Below are positions 23,621 through 34,995 of a DNA stretch of 64,000 nucleotides, in pieces. The notes under the pieces are model-generated. The model did not search any database. It was not told the DNA's origin and saw only the letters and a list, made by a program, of their open reading frames with translations. The DNA is from Chalara sp. BL73 (lineage: Eukaryota; Ascomycota; Leotiomycetes; Helotiales): NCBI GenBank assembly GCA_918026815.1, contig CAKJVC010000061.1:372001-436000 (forward strand), read 5' to 3'. Numbering within the stretch: position 1 is the stretch's first letter; each line of letters begins with the position of its first letter. The position numbers and the translations under genes were made by a program.

Positions 23621-24617
23621 TCACACAGTCTTTCTTCTCATTCTCAACCTCGCCCTCGCCCTCCTCGCTAGAATCCTTTGTCTCCTCTCAGCGCCTTTCT
23701 GCCGTGTCCTATCCTTTATGTTTCCCCTCGCCTTCAGCTCTCCTTGCACGTCTACCTCCATCCCAACCGCAATTTCCTCTTCCTTCCCACTCAACATCCC
23801 CCTTACCATCGCACCCGCCATCCTACTCTCCATAAAAACCCTAGCATCCTTCGCATTATCCCTCATCCTCTCAACCAGCACCTTTCCCACCGTCCTCCTA
23901 ACTGCCGGCGCCAATAGGCCCCCAAAAGTCTCCCAACACGTATACTCCGTTCCGCCCCCATCTGCCTCCACAAACTCCATCACCCTCTCACTGCACAGCT
24001 GCCACCTCGCCCACCCCGTTGCCTTCCAGGCCATCCTAAACTCCCGGGCATTCGAGGGAGGAAGAATCTCCTCGAGCACGGTGACGATCAGTCCCGCTGC
24101 GCGAGAAGGTTTGCGGCCCGCGATGAGCCCGTCGCCCGATAGGAACACGTCAATGGTCGCGATGGTGCCGAGCTCGAGATACCCTGGGATCCCGGTAGGG
24201 ATGTTTGGTGAGGTCTGCGGGCGGGGAGGCGGTGATTCTGGGGAGATGCGGCAGGTTGGGAAGTAGGAGTTCCAGATGTGGTAGTTGTTGGTGTCTCGGA
24301 CTGTTGGTCGGGTTTCCACGTTAGCCGCATCATTCCCGTACGGTGATGCCAACATAGAGAAACGCGCTTCACGTAACTGTCTTTATTGTAGAAGTATCAG
24401 AGAGGGATGGTCTCCCTTCCTGGGCAGAAGGTGTCGGGAATTTGTACGTACTGAGTGATAAGACTTGAGAAGGTGGGGCAGGAATTCGTGTTTTCGCTAT
24501 TGTGGTAAAGAGCCCTTCTGCGCCATAGGTGGGAACCGGTATGGGAGGCACGAGAGCCGCTATGACCGGTGATGCGACTGAACCACTAGGCTCCACGATA
24601 TCTAGGCGCCTAGCCAT
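23621..24617 (-). CDS. SRPBCC (START/polyketide-cyclase-like) family protein
   Basis: Exons 24452-24617 and 23621-24300 join across a 151-nt intron (24301-24451, GTACGT..CCAACAG), giving 281 residues. The join restores the family's first helix-loop: AKTRIPAPPSQVLSL followed by IRDTNNYHIWNSYFP, as in SRPBCC proteins with a conserved Y..W.sF.P. Beta strands typical of the helix-grip fold follow (LGTIATIDVFL, ILPPSNAREFRMAWKA, EFVEADGGGTEYTCWETFGG). The long C-terminal helix is extended by about 70 residues ending in a very basic tail (RARARLRMRRK). SRPBCC folds bind hydrophobic ligands; the role of fungal members is mostly unknown. Start taken as the ATG at 24617; the codon before it is GTG and not needed. 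Confidence 0.78.
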
Positions 24618-25870
24618 CACTGTGGCGGACAGCTTCCCCTGATATGCGTGTGACCGATTTTCCGAGAAATCGGCTGTTTAAGATATATTCGAGGCGCGCC
24701 TAGGGTAAGATGTAAGTAAAGATATAGGGAGACTGAGATAGGGTTTAGAAGACGTAGATAGCGGAGAAGCATCACGTGTCGTGCTTGCTGAATGTGCTTT
24801 GATATAGGAGAAAGCGTTAAGAAGTTCGGTATTCTCTGCATTCGTTTGCTTCGGTCCAGATGTAGAAGGTGCGTAGGTTGTCGAGAGGAGGAAGCAGTCA
24901 AAACAGCTCGCTTTGGAGGGACGACTCTGATATTAGGCTATACTATGACCACTTATTTATGATTTCCTCGTCATTCTTTATACGTCATCTGGAACTTCTG
25001 TAGAAAGTATGGAAAGTGATGACTTGCAAAAGCCATGGGCTTGTTCTAGTCACGAAGCATCAGCTCCCAGACACGACCTTGTTATGGGGAGCGATTCAGC
25101 CGTTAAGTTTAGTTTGAAAATTTTCTTAAGGAATATAAAATAGGACATGTATTAAAAGCCAAGTTTGACGTGAGTATACCGAGGTCAAGTCTCAAAATTA
25201 TATACATACCGAGCCAGCGTGTAGACTAGATAGACCACACGGTTGTTATGCAGCTGCTTGCAACAGACTTAAGGAATCCTTCAAGAGGGACTGAGGTTGA
25301 CAACCACTTTAGCTTAGACTTTTTTTGGCCATTGCTAACCCGGATATCAGACGTTCCTAAAATCTGAAAAATATTTAGGAATTAGATGTGTAGGTTCCTG
25401 CAGCTTCGATATTGCTTGAGTGGAAAGAAAGCCTAACACCCAGTGCCCAAGTATAGCAGCGAGCTGCATGTAATAGTTTTAATAGTTGAAATGGATGTGA
25501 TTTAGCTAGCCATAAAATCATACCACATCGTGGGCCTAAAGCTTGCTAATCTCAAAATTGGGCTTCAAATTCTTGTGAAAAGAGTTCGCTGTGAAGAATA
25601 AGCATGAAGCACAAAAGAGCTCCAGGTTCTGCTTTTATGGAACTTCTGAAACCCCTAAAAGAATCACAATGGAATCAGTTATAAGCACTCAGTCACACTC
25701 TCTCAAATCATTATAATTATAATGTAGCACGGCATCCTAAACGTTTCGCCAAGAACTAGTGAGGGGCATGGAGGGGTAGGGGCAATATCCTGAGCCTCAC
25801 CAGCCTCGTACGACTTTCTAATCGTCATTAACACTTAAAAACACTGACCTTAACGCGTAGGATAAAATCT
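24618..25870. promoter_or_regulatory. Divergent intergenic region, SRPBCC and FMN-binding genes
   Basis: About 1.25 kb separates the two divergent starts. It contains a TCACGTG E-box core at 24772-24778 and AT-rich segments. I see no coding sequence; the minus frame 24617-24901 has no gene-like features. Confidence 0.45.
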
Positions 25871-26851
25871 ATGGTATCAAAGCAAGCCCCACCGGAAATA
25901 TCTATAAACGTACAAGGAAATCAAGACACAATTGCTTCCATAACGAGGAATCGACTCTTGCAAATCGGACGGACTATGTCTGCTTCTGCAACGACTCCAG
26001 CCAGAGCTGATCCAGCACCATGGAGATCTCTATTTGACTCACACATCTCGAAAATGAACTCTCCGGAGTTCGTGTTCACCTCACTCGAGGCGACCAAAGA
26101 TGAAAGTTCGCCGGTGCCATATCTTCCGCGAGCCCGAACTTGTATCTTTCGAGGTTTTTGGGCCGAACTGCCCGAGAACCAATACAACGAAGCCCCAAGG
26201 AATGACCGTGTCTATGAGAGCGATCTACTCACACTGACTACTGATGTGAGAATGAGCAAGGTCCCTCAGATTATGAGCAGTAGCAGAGGCCATGGCGATG
26301 TTTCTGAGAGCCAGGGGAGCGGCGGAGGAGGACCCGTTGAAGCCGTGTTCTGGGTGAAGGAGACGAAGACTCAATGGCGGATTTCAGGACAGGCATATAT
26401 TGTTGCTCCAGACATCGAAGGGCCCGGCAGCGACACGTCTAGTGGTGTCGCCACCATAAAGCACGAGGTCGGCGAGCGCATGCGGGTGCTGAAGGAAGAG
26501 GGAAAGAAGAGCTGGAGCTGGGGAACGGAGCTCACATCCCACTTCGGCAACCTGAGCCCGGGTATGAGGGGTAGCTTCAAGAATCCCGAGCCGGGCAGTC
26601 TAGTTTCGATACCAGTTCAAGATCCAGAGCTGAAGCTGGGCCAAAAGGTCGATGACCTTCATGATGAAATTGCCAGGAAGAACTTCCGTGTTGTGATTAT
26701 CAGGCCAGATAATGTGGATCAGGTCGACTTAACAGATCCAGCACAGGGTCGAAGATGGAAATACACTTATGTTGGTACCGCACAGGCCGCTCTGGGCGGA
26801 AAAGATGTTGGAGAATCTAGCGAATGGACAACTGAAGAAACTTGGCCATGA
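25871..26851 (+). CDS. Alr4036-type pyridoxamine 5'-phosphate oxidase-like FMN-binding protein
   Basis: Single exon of 326 residues. The core APWRSLFDSHISKMNSP, followed by FVFTSLEA, ARTCIFRGFWAEL and a YESDLLTLTTDVRMSKV strand, matches the fungal Pyridox_oxase_2 (Alr4036) family, a split-barrel flavin domain. A Gly/Ser loop (about 145-155) is followed by AVFWVKETKTQWRISGQAYI, the other half of the barrel. A C-terminal module includes FRVVIIRPDNVDQVDLTDP and RRWKYTY, usual for the family. Members bind FMN and are presumed flavin reductases or PNPOx-like enzymes, but most lack an assigned reaction. Translation may instead begin at the in-frame ATG at 25976, nearer the conserved core; the first 35 residues look like an extension with no obvious targeting signal. 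Confidence 0.85.
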   Translation: MVSKQAPPEISINVQGNQDTIASITRNRLLQIGRTMSASATTPARADPAPWRSLFDSHISKMNSPEFVFTSLEATKDESSPVPYLPRARTCIFRGFWAELPENQYNEAPRNDRVYESDLLTLTTDVRMSKVPQIMSSSRGHGDVSESQGSGGGGPVEAVFWVKETKTQWRISGQAYIVAPDIEGPGSDTSSGVATIKHEVGERMRVLKEEGKKSWSWGTELTSHFGNLSPGMRGSFKNPEPGSLVSIPVQDPELKLGQKVDDLHDEIARKNFRVVIIRPDNVDQVDLTDPAQGRRWKYTYVGTAQAALGGKDVGESSEWTTEETWP

Positions 26852-29398
26852 ATATTGAAATCAAACATCCTGTTTGGAAGGAAGTTTTTTTTAGACCAGA
26901 CTCACCCCGAAACCAGTCAATTAGAATAAGGGTTTTTTCGAGATTAGCCAATCCGCAATCTTGTACCGTAGGTATATTAAGTCAAATTGCTTATTGCGTG
27001 TTCAAGATAAAATTGAATCCGGGCGTCGTATACATCGTATGCTGTCGTATTGTATCCAAAGGGAGTGGAGCTTGGCATATAGGGATTGAAATGCCACGAG
27101 GCTTACGCTTCTAGCTTGTTTCTCGAAACCTCGCGAAGTCAGCTTCATCTCGGTCGGATCTGGGCAAGACCCTTCCCCGTGAGCGCTATCGGAGCCTTAC
27201 GCTTTGACGATGCTATGAGTTCTTTAGGTTCACCGGCAGTTCCACCAACTACCGGACCATGAATCTGTCTTGAAGCATAATTAACGCCTTTTGCAACAAA
27301 GATGTTTTGGATGGCCCAGTGGAGGAGCACCAGAACAAAGCCTTTGACAGCGCGCTCTATACGTCCATCAGGAAACTCATTTCTAGAGGACGCCACGTAT
27401 GCATACAAAGACCAACACGGGGACACGTAGCACTAGCCTCAATCCGTGAAATGTTGCACAACGATCTTGATATGCAAGTGGGTTATCACCCAATTATTGG
27501 TTTAATATTGGGAGGACAACACGCCGCAGAGGCACAGCACTGGACAATTCAACCATCAGCATTGTTCATTATTCTCAAAACCGTGCCTATCACGGGCGAA
27601 GGCTAAAGCCAAGGTCAAGCCACTGGGGAAGAGAGGTGTGTTACAATGCTAAATAATAATGGGCCGTACCGCTGGTGCAGAAGTGGCTGCGTTGGTTTTA
27701 GTTGGAAGCTTGCGACTTCTTCCAATGAGATGAAATTGTATGGGGGGGGATGTGGGAAAGCCATTAGGAAAAGATCACCACCCCCGTGCCAGTTGATACA
27801 GTAATTGATACATTGAGGTTAATTATCGACCAAGTCCATCCAGTGTATTTTTATTAGAAATGTTCTTGTTCGCCAGGGTTTTTGAAAGGAAATTGAAGAA
27901 AGATCACAGATAGCCTACGAATAAGCATATAGGAAGGAGCTAAGGAACCTTGTGTAACATATAGCCAATAAGTTGTAACAGGGCCGCCAGGTTGGCTGTC
28001 GAACGGCATCTTCCATCAGCATGAAAGGAGCCTTTCTTGGAGTCAAGGCCAATCGCATCACAAAACAAAAGCTGCAGATTTTCGGGTTGGATTGAGGAGC
28101 CAATCTAACCCCAATTCCGGGCCAAAAAGATTGATTGTTACTGTAGGTTGCGTTGTAGAAAAATGGTCCATTTAGCCAATGAATCTTGTCAGGAGTGAGA
28201 TGGCCACGCCTCAGACGGTGACTATTCCATGCCGGCCTTCTGTGTGCAAAGAGGATCAGACTCAGCGATACAGTAATATTGGCCCGGCGAGGCAGCATAC
28301 TAGCATCGAGTTTGTATGTATGAAAATCATCTTGGGAGGTTTTGCCAGTATCACCAGCCTGGATGCTAGGTACAATAATACGATAATGTGGGTGCCAGCG
28401 GCCAAAGCCGTTGTTGGTAGAAATTAGGTGCCTGTCTACACCCATCACACCTGAAGCGTAAAACGGTTGTTTTTCAAATGCAAAAAGAGCTGTGAGATGA
28501 TCCGTATTGGGGAAATCTATCCCATCACAATTTCAAGCTATTCCCCCTCGTGCCCTCCTCGAATCCTTGTTGCAAAGTTTCCTTACTGTACTCGACTGGA
28601 TTGGACTGTCATGGTTCTTTATGTAGGAGTTTGGACCAGGGGATCTAGAGGGGGAACCAGGGGGGGCGCCGCAAAGGACAAGACAACGACAGGGCATTTT
28701 CATTCATTCAGTCAATCAATCAATCAACCCGTGGAGAACAACAAGCATGCATTATTACACTCTAATATTGCTTTCTTTTGAAGGCTGGGCGGTCAGTAAT
28801 GCCCACCACTACTACCAACTTCGATACCAAAAATAATCCCATGACATATCACCAGCATTAGCATCAGCATTAGCATTAGCATTAGCATCGGTGTCAATGC
28901 ATTAAAGCCTCTACCTCAATCCTGCTCCTTCTTCTTCTTCCTCCACTGAAAGTCTGCACTCCTACAGTCGGTGAAAAGAAGAAGGGTCAAAAGAGCAGCT
29001 ACAATTTCGGTTCGACATCGATCGACCTGAGTCAAACTCAATCTCCATACTTTTTCCTTCAAACCCGTGCTGTGGCTTGTCGGGTAGAAACGTCCGTCGG
29101 CTCTTGCCAGCACCTTTGGACTTGGATCACCAGAAGATCTGCACCACTTGCAATAAGACAAGCATCAATTATCTCCCATCGCCGACTTAATTAACTGTCA
29201 TTTTGATGCGATACTGCTCAGGCAAAGGAAACGTTGGATCCACCATGGTCAACCTAGCAATTGTTGTCACTACTTGAGTCTCCGGATGTGCTCTTACAGA
29301 TTCACACAAGGCAATCATTACATTTGCCCTCTCTTTGATGAAAAGCCTCGCGACTCGATTTCAACAAATCATCTCAGGCAACCGGCGGACTGTTGACA
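26852..29398. other. Long intergenic region and leader of the next gene
   Basis: No recognised gene. A 176-codon minus frame (27915-28445) lacks motifs, splice partners and gene-like composition. The stretch 28620-29398 is probably the promoter and 5' leader of the gene at 29399; it includes TCAATCAATCAATC near 28710 and the AGCATT array at 28854-28889. Confidence 0.5.
28854..28889 (+). repeat. Hexamer repeat AGCATT/AGCATC
   Basis: Six units of AGCATT with two T-to-C variants, about 510-545 bp upstream of the ATG at 29399. Confidence 0.85.
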
Positions 29399-30709
29399 AT
29401 GACCTCCACGGTCGATGCTCTAAAGGTCCTCTGTTCATCCGTTCCAGAATGGCATACCAGATTGGATGAATTGAATAGTCAAATCGCCCAACGACAGCTC
29501 GAATTGGCGCGACTGACAGAAACCCGCCTTCCGACTGCACGTTCTGTACGCAACAAAGGCTCTACAGAGTCTCTGCGACCGAATGATGGGGATGAGAACC
29601 CTTTCTTAGCTAGTGATCAGGATACCCCAGAGGACAGCCAGAAAAACCCCTTCGACACACCTCAAAGAAAGGCATCTGGCTCTGCGGCACTGCGACCGAA
29701 CTCGTCCGACGCAGCACGGGCTCGAAATGTAGCTGTGATGACCCCTCCCCCTCCAAAAGCCACCTCCAATCCTAGAGCATCTCCAAATGCTCTCGCTCGA
29801 CAATCCTCTCAACCTACATCACCTGCACAAACTCGAACTGCCCCTGTCTTACTGCGGAAACGAAAGACCGAATCTCTTGCGTCGGAAGAGTCTTTGGTAC
29901 CCAAATACAAGACAAGATCTATGATTATTGTATATTATGACAGCGCGGTACAGACGACGTTTGAGGAGCTGGTCAAGTTTGTGAGCACGAGCCGGAACGC
30001 AATGCGGAAAGGAAGGATGGAGGCCAAGATGGCAGAAATGAAAAGGGCTGCTGAATTAGAGGTGGAAGGGGATGACAGCGATGCCGGGAACATGGCAGAC
30101 ACACAATATGGGAATCTGCTTGCGGCGCAAAAGAAGGTTGTGGATAGGTTGGAAGTTGAGGGTCACGCAACATCACCAAATGCTGATGTGCCGCTCCCAG
30201 TAATGCGCTTTACGTCAACGAGGAATATGGGGCCGCGGAATCACAAAGCTGATAATATTGGCAGCACAATGAACTTGGGAATGCTACGAAGCTATCGGAG
30301 AAGCGGCGAGGGAGCACAGGACATATTTGAAGAGCTCGATAAAGGACTAGAATGGTGCCAGAGCCGTTGCGAACATGCTGCGCACCAGTTTCTCAGAGAA
30401 GGGGACTGCAGTACCGAGATCGCAGAGATCCAGAAACGGCTAGGAGAAGTCAAGATTTGCGCCGAGAAAGAACTGGAAAAACGAAAGGCGGCAGTAGCGT
30501 CACCAGCTTTCACTGTTGCACGACCAGATGCGCCAGGAGAAGGTAAAAGCCGGCAACTAAAGTCAATGCAGATGCGCAAAGATTATGGCATGTCGAAAGG
30601 GCTACAGGTAAATGACAACAACGCAATGGAAGTGGATGAGGATGAGGGCGTGGACGATATGGACATTCCGGACATAGTGTTCAAGAGATCAAGGGATATT
30701 GGGCGGTGA
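29399..30709 (+). CDS. Fungal hypothetical protein, disordered N-half and helical C-half (436 residues)
   Basis: I do not recognise a named family. The start is the ATG at 29399 (an in-frame TTG six bases upstream is not needed). Residues 5-45 form a short coiled coil (WHTRLDELNSQIAQRQLELARLTETR). Then comes a disordered Pro/Ser/Thr-rich stretch with two NPF motifs (ENPFLAS, KNPFDTP), which in other proteins bind EH domains. From about residue 155 a conserved-looking helical part begins: KYKTRSMIIVYYDSAVQTTFEELVKFV, a Lys/Arg/Met-rich helix and a region with two Cys around GLEWCQSRCEHAAHQFL. The C-terminus is acidic, then ends in basic residues. No membrane segment. The NPF pair hints at endocytosis or membrane traffic, but this is only a motif-level guess. 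Confidence 0.72.
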   Translation: MTSTVDALKVLCSSVPEWHTRLDELNSQIAQRQLELARLTETRLPTARSVRNKGSTESLRPNDGDENPFLASDQDTPEDSQKNPFDTPQRKASGSAALRPNSSDAARARNVAVMTPPPPKATSNPRASPNALARQSSQPTSPAQTRTAPVLLRKRKTESLASEESLVPKYKTRSMIIVYYDSAVQTTFEELVKFVSTSRNAMRKGRMEAKMAEMKRAAELEVEGDDSDAGNMADTQYGNLLAAQKKVVDRLEVEGHATSPNADVPLPVMRFTSTRNMGPRNHKADNIGSTMNLGMLRSYRRSGEGAQDIFEELDKGLEWCQSRCEHAAHQFLREGDCSTEIAEIQKRLGEVKICAEKELEKRKAAVASPAFTVARPDAPGEGKSRQLKSMQMRKDYGMSKGLQVNDNNAMEVDEDEGVDDMDIPDIVFKRSRDIGR

Positions 30710-31168
30710 ACATACTATACTCTCTTTTTGGCAAAATGTTTGCCATATTTACGATTGAATATACCCTCATTTAGCGATTTGAGCGAGCAACTCGTGGCAT
30801 TCTGATGGCGTTTAGGACCCTCTGGTCTGTTTGATTTTGCAGGGGGCATAGCAGGATGGTATTCTGCAATCGCAAAGTTGGAAAGCAAGGCTGAATGCTA
30901 TCTATATGGGTGGGAAAAGTTAAGAGCATTGGGGTGACATACCATAGGAAACCTCATACATATAATATAATTATTCAAACAGAAGAACAATCCCGCGAAA
31001 TGAGTAGTCTTTTGGTTTCTTTTGAGAATTGTCTATTGGCTTAAAAAGCATACTCTGTATCAACTATTTCTGTCAGTCAGCGAAATTATCGCTTGTCGAC
31101 TTAATGTTAACATTATCTAATTCTCCAAAAAGCCTGCTTGATGAATATACATCCTCCACACAGGAGCC
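30710..31168. other. Convergent 3' intergenic region
   Basis: Genes on both sides end here facing each other. No other feature found. Confidence 0.5.
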
Positions 31169-32536
31169 TTATCTAATCAAGGCACCCTTCAGGCTTTTAA
31201 CCGTGCAAATACCTCCGCTGCTCTTGGTAACCAGCTTTCCAACACCAATCTTTGGTTCCTCTCCCTCCTTACTCAACTCTTTCACGGCACCCGCATCAAA
31301 GCCGACCTCCAGGTTCTCATCGGTCAAGAACCCAGGCTGTATCGTCTCCCAGACCTTCTTCTTGGGGTTGAGCACACCCTCAGGCTCGCCTTCCCAGCCT
31401 TGAAACCACACCCTCTCCCCGGCGACCGCGCCCTCGGGTGGAGCAACAAGCTCTACCGGACCGGCATGCGTATCCACTTCACCTTCCTTCAGACGTGGAG
31501 ACGCAGCGAGCACCATAGCGCAGGACTTAACGCCTCGCATTTTAACAGGCTTGAGGTTGGCGACAACGACCACCTTGCGGTTCTGCATTTCCTCCAAGGG
31601 GATAAGCCCGTTAAGCCCAGAGCATACGGTTCGTACGACCTGACCCTCGTACTCGGTAGTGTCCTCCGTGCCAGGCTTATCGCCCATCGCAATGGTAGAC
31701 ACAAACAGAGAATCCGCATCAGGGTGATTAACGGCCTTCAGGATATGTCCCACACGCAGGTCGATCAGCGAGGGTGAAAGCGGCGCCGACGGCGCAGGTG
31801 CCTTTTGCGGCTTGGGAGCCTTCTCCTTCTTCTCCTTCTTCGGGGCCACGGCACCCGCAACCGCCTCCCTCGCATCCTTCGCCTTCTCCTTCACCTTCTC
31901 TCCCACGCTCTTCCCCTCCTTTGTGCGGTCCGCCACCTCTGCGGTGGCTCCTCCTGCGGCGGCGGCTGCGGCAGCCTTCTCCTTCTTCAACCGCTCCTTC
32001 TCGGCTTTCGCATCCACGGGCGGCTTCACGTACACCACGTTATCCGGGTCAACCTTGATCTTTTCCTCATCCTTAACCTGCAGCCCGAAGATCGGCGAGT
32101 TCTGCACGAAGTCCAGGTGCCGCACGATGTGTGGGTGGCCGTGCTCGCCGCTCTGCTGCTCCGCGCTCCATTTCGAGGCGACCGGCGCGAGGGACTCGTA
32201 GAGCGCTACGTCGGCCTTGGACGCCTTTGCGCCCAAGAGCGTGGTTCTGGATGAGAGGTGGATGTTTAGGGTGTCGAGGAGGGATTTTTGCTCCTCAGGT
32301 GAGGAAGACGAGGAGAGCCGGCTAGAGGTTGTGAGCCATTGTTGGATCTCGGCCTTTTCGCCGTCGGTGTAAGTGATATTTTCGAAAGTAGCCATTGTTC
32401 TGCGTAGGATTGGGGCGAGCCGTGCGGCACGGAGAATAAGCCTGGTGGGAAACAGCTTGACGGTTTTGAGAGAGTGTTGTGAACTTTTTGGTGGAGGGGT
32501 TTGACTCAACTTGGAAATTTTGAGGTTGACCTGCAT
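31169..32536 (-). CDS. ARC1: Arc1/EMAP II-like tRNA-binding protein
   Basis: Single exon, 455 residues from the ATG at 32536 or 408 from the in-frame ATG at 32395. After the second Met comes a GST-C-like region (EKAEIQQWL...), then a Lys/Ala-rich linker (about 190-250) as in yeast Arc1. The C-terminal half is an EMAP II/tRNA-binding OB fold: LIDLRVGHILKAVNHPDADSL, then VRTVCSGLNGLIPLEEMQNR, VVVVANLKPVKMRGVKS and MVLAAS. Arc1 gathers methionyl- and glutamyl-tRNA synthetases in the cytosol and delivers tRNA to them. The 47-residue extension before the second Met has many Arg/Lys and few acidic residues (LFPTRLILRAARLAPILRR), which looks like a mitochondrial targeting peptide. Convergent with the gene at 29399. 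Confidence 0.9.
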   Translation of the reverse strand: MQVNLKISKLSQTPPPKSSQHSLKTVKLFPTRLILRAARLAPILRRTMATFENITYTDGEKAEIQQWLTTSSRLSSSSSPEEQKSLLDTLNIHLSSRTTLLGAKASKADVALYESLAPVASKWSAEQQSGEHGHPHIVRHLDFVQNSPIFGLQVKDEEKIKVDPDNVVYVKPPVDAKAEKERLKKEKAAAAAAAGGATAEVADRTKEGKSVGEKVKEKAKDAREAVAGAVAPKKEKKEKAPKPQKAPAPSAPLSPSLIDLRVGHILKAVNHPDADSLFVSTIAMGDKPGTEDTTEYEGQVVRTVCSGLNGLIPLEEMQNRKVVVVANLKPVKMRGVKSCAMVLAASPRLKEGEVDTHAGPVELVAPPEGAVAGERVWFQGWEGEPEGVLNPKKKVWETIQPGFLTDENLEVGFDAGAVKELSKEGEEPKIGVGKLVTKSSGGICTVKSLKGALIR

Positions 32537-34995
32537 GGTTGCCAAGAATCATTTAGGGGGACCACTTTTATTGTTTACAGTGTAACAATTGTGTAAATTT
32601 AACCACCTCTCTCATATCTTACGATGTATCATCGATTGCTTAGATCTTTTCCTTGGATATACAGTCACTCAATGTGCAGTCAACTGATGAATACCTTAGC
32701 TGATAAGGTAACTACTCCCGATATGGTTGCGATACATCCATCCTTTGGGATGTAACACAGCGGTTGCCTTTACATACAATGCTCACTCTCGGCCTCACAG
32801 TGAGCCATCCAATAGATTCAGCTAAGGACCTACGGTACTTTTAAGAGTTTTAAGTCGTATCTCTGCATTTCAAGGCCTTGTCAATGTGCATCTAAACCTA
32901 GAGACGTCCACCACAGGAACAATTGATCTAGTGATGGTGCTTAAACAAGCATCAAGATGTCAAGATGTCAAGATGTCAAGATCTGCTAATTCAAGAATAC
33001 GTATATTATACTAAGTGTTTAATATAACAGGAACTAGTAGACATGCATCTCTGTTAACTTTGAACAGCCCTTTAATGCTTGCATATTAGAATGACATCCG
33101 GGTCAGCTCGGCGCTCATTTTCGACAGAGGGTTCTGGCTGCCAAACGCCAGCCGCAATTGGTATTGAATTCTAACCTGACAAATATTTGTTGTTGGAGTG
33201 GCAAGCAACGGAAGTGCGATCAACGATGGCAAATGTTTGTCTAACAGTTTTCCGTCATGAGTTTCCAGCCACTTTACACAATCGCTTTTTGCTATTATCT
33301 CTTAAACTATATATTGAGATTGGAGGCCACCCAAACTCAATGCCATATATATTTTTTGCGATGAGATATATTCGCGTTAAGGCTCAATTCCTAATGATTT
33401 TGAGTCCATAGGATCATATGTCATCTATGTTTGTTCATGGCACCGCGTAAATGGCACAATGAGAATTGTGCCTTAGCTCTCAACAATTCTATGTCAAAAT
33501 TTCTGTTAAGCATTAATACACCCTTTCTATTATGCTATATGGAAAGATGCAATTTACCGAAGGTTTGGCTATGAGGCAATAATTCCAACATGATTCATTA
33601 GAGATCCCCAATAGATGATTACAGGCTCTATAAGTCTGCAACCAATCACACTTTGACCACCAGGAAATATTGTATAAGCGTAGTTTCTACGTCCACACTC
33701 TTCTATGTTGCTCCTTCCTCTTATTACGACAAAAACTTAAGCGTGCTCTCATTTTCGCTCCAACAAAGTTGATCCCCACTTCCTTGGTGACACTCCATCC
33801 AGGAAGCTATGTACTAATCAAATTATAGTTCAACTTTCAAACTCTGTTATCAAGGCCACTGTTGGTATGAGTGAATAGCACACCTTGCGACGCACGGACC
33901 ACATGGATGTATTATAGCACTCGTACGTAGATTAGCACTTAGAACAATTCAAGAACAAGTCAACCACCTGCAACGAGCATATATAGCACTGCGCTGAGAT
34001 CGCGGTGCTACGTGCCCCGTGGGTAACCGACTTAAGCAATTGCAAGTCATCAATACGAAGTATCACAGAGAGTGATACAAACAGCCACTTTGTTCAATAA
34101 GCACTCCGTAGCGCCAGATGGTGTCTATACCTAGCAGCAATACAGAATCATCCAGAAATAAGCTTCAGATTGTGCTTTGTTCCGAGAGAACCACAAACTT
34201 GCTGCTGCTGCTAGTGAAAACTTTGATTCCGGCACATGATGTTGATGGAGCAGGAATCTCCAGATGGGGCATAGCAGGCGCGGTTGATGGCACAAAGGAA
34301 GTAGGTGAGACCGTGATGGAGGAAGGTGGCTAATGAACCAGGCAATACTAAAGATTCGGTATGAGACGGCTGAAACTCTTTTGGAGCGCTCAACGCAGGT
34401 ATAGCTTGGCCTAGGAATATGTTGTATGATCATGTGGGGAGACCCAGAAATATTAAATGTGTTGTTTTTTCATCCCGGCCAGGGGCACGACTGCCTCGGA
34501 CTTAGTGCTAATCGTACCCAGAAGCGTCAATATCTGCTGTACTTAACTACCCACAACCCGCTTCTCAATTCACAGCAGTCTAGGCGACATATCTATCTCG
34601 GTTCAAGTCATATAAGAATGTATATAGAGTCAAAAAAATAAAACATCGTATTCTTATGTCTACTGCTGCAAGACTGCTCGTTCCTTCCCAGGACCGAGGA
34701 CACAATTGAAGAAAGTGCAAGTTTGAAATACCATAAAATACAAGAAAGAGCCAAAGATTATCAACCAACCTACTCACTGATTGCGCCATCTCTGAGTTAG
34801 CATATAATTTTCCATCTTCATTGGTTCTCGAAAAGAACAAAATCTACACCATTTCGGGCTTTCTCCCTTCCTTTTTATTCGACATTAACGACGACCCGTG
34901 CGCTCAAACTTGTAGATAGTAATAGATTCTACACAAAGTATTACTCGCAATCAAGACGACCAAATCCCAAAGACAAGATTAAGGGGAGATACCAC
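32537..34995. other. Long intergenic region
   Basis: AT-rich, 2.4 kb, no recognised gene. Short frames at 34118-34433 overlap on both strands and lack motifs. It holds an 8-nt tandem repeat (32952-32983) and, at each end, the promoters of the flanking divergent genes. Confidence 0.5.
32952..32983 (+). repeat. 8-nt tandem repeat TCAAGATG x4
   Basis: Three exact units and one with a final C. Isolated in intergenic DNA. Confidence 0.85.

Noticed and set aside
27915..28445. 176-codon minus-strand frame
   Set aside because: No motif, no signal peptide, odd composition with many His, Arg and Trp; looks like chance in an unselected region.
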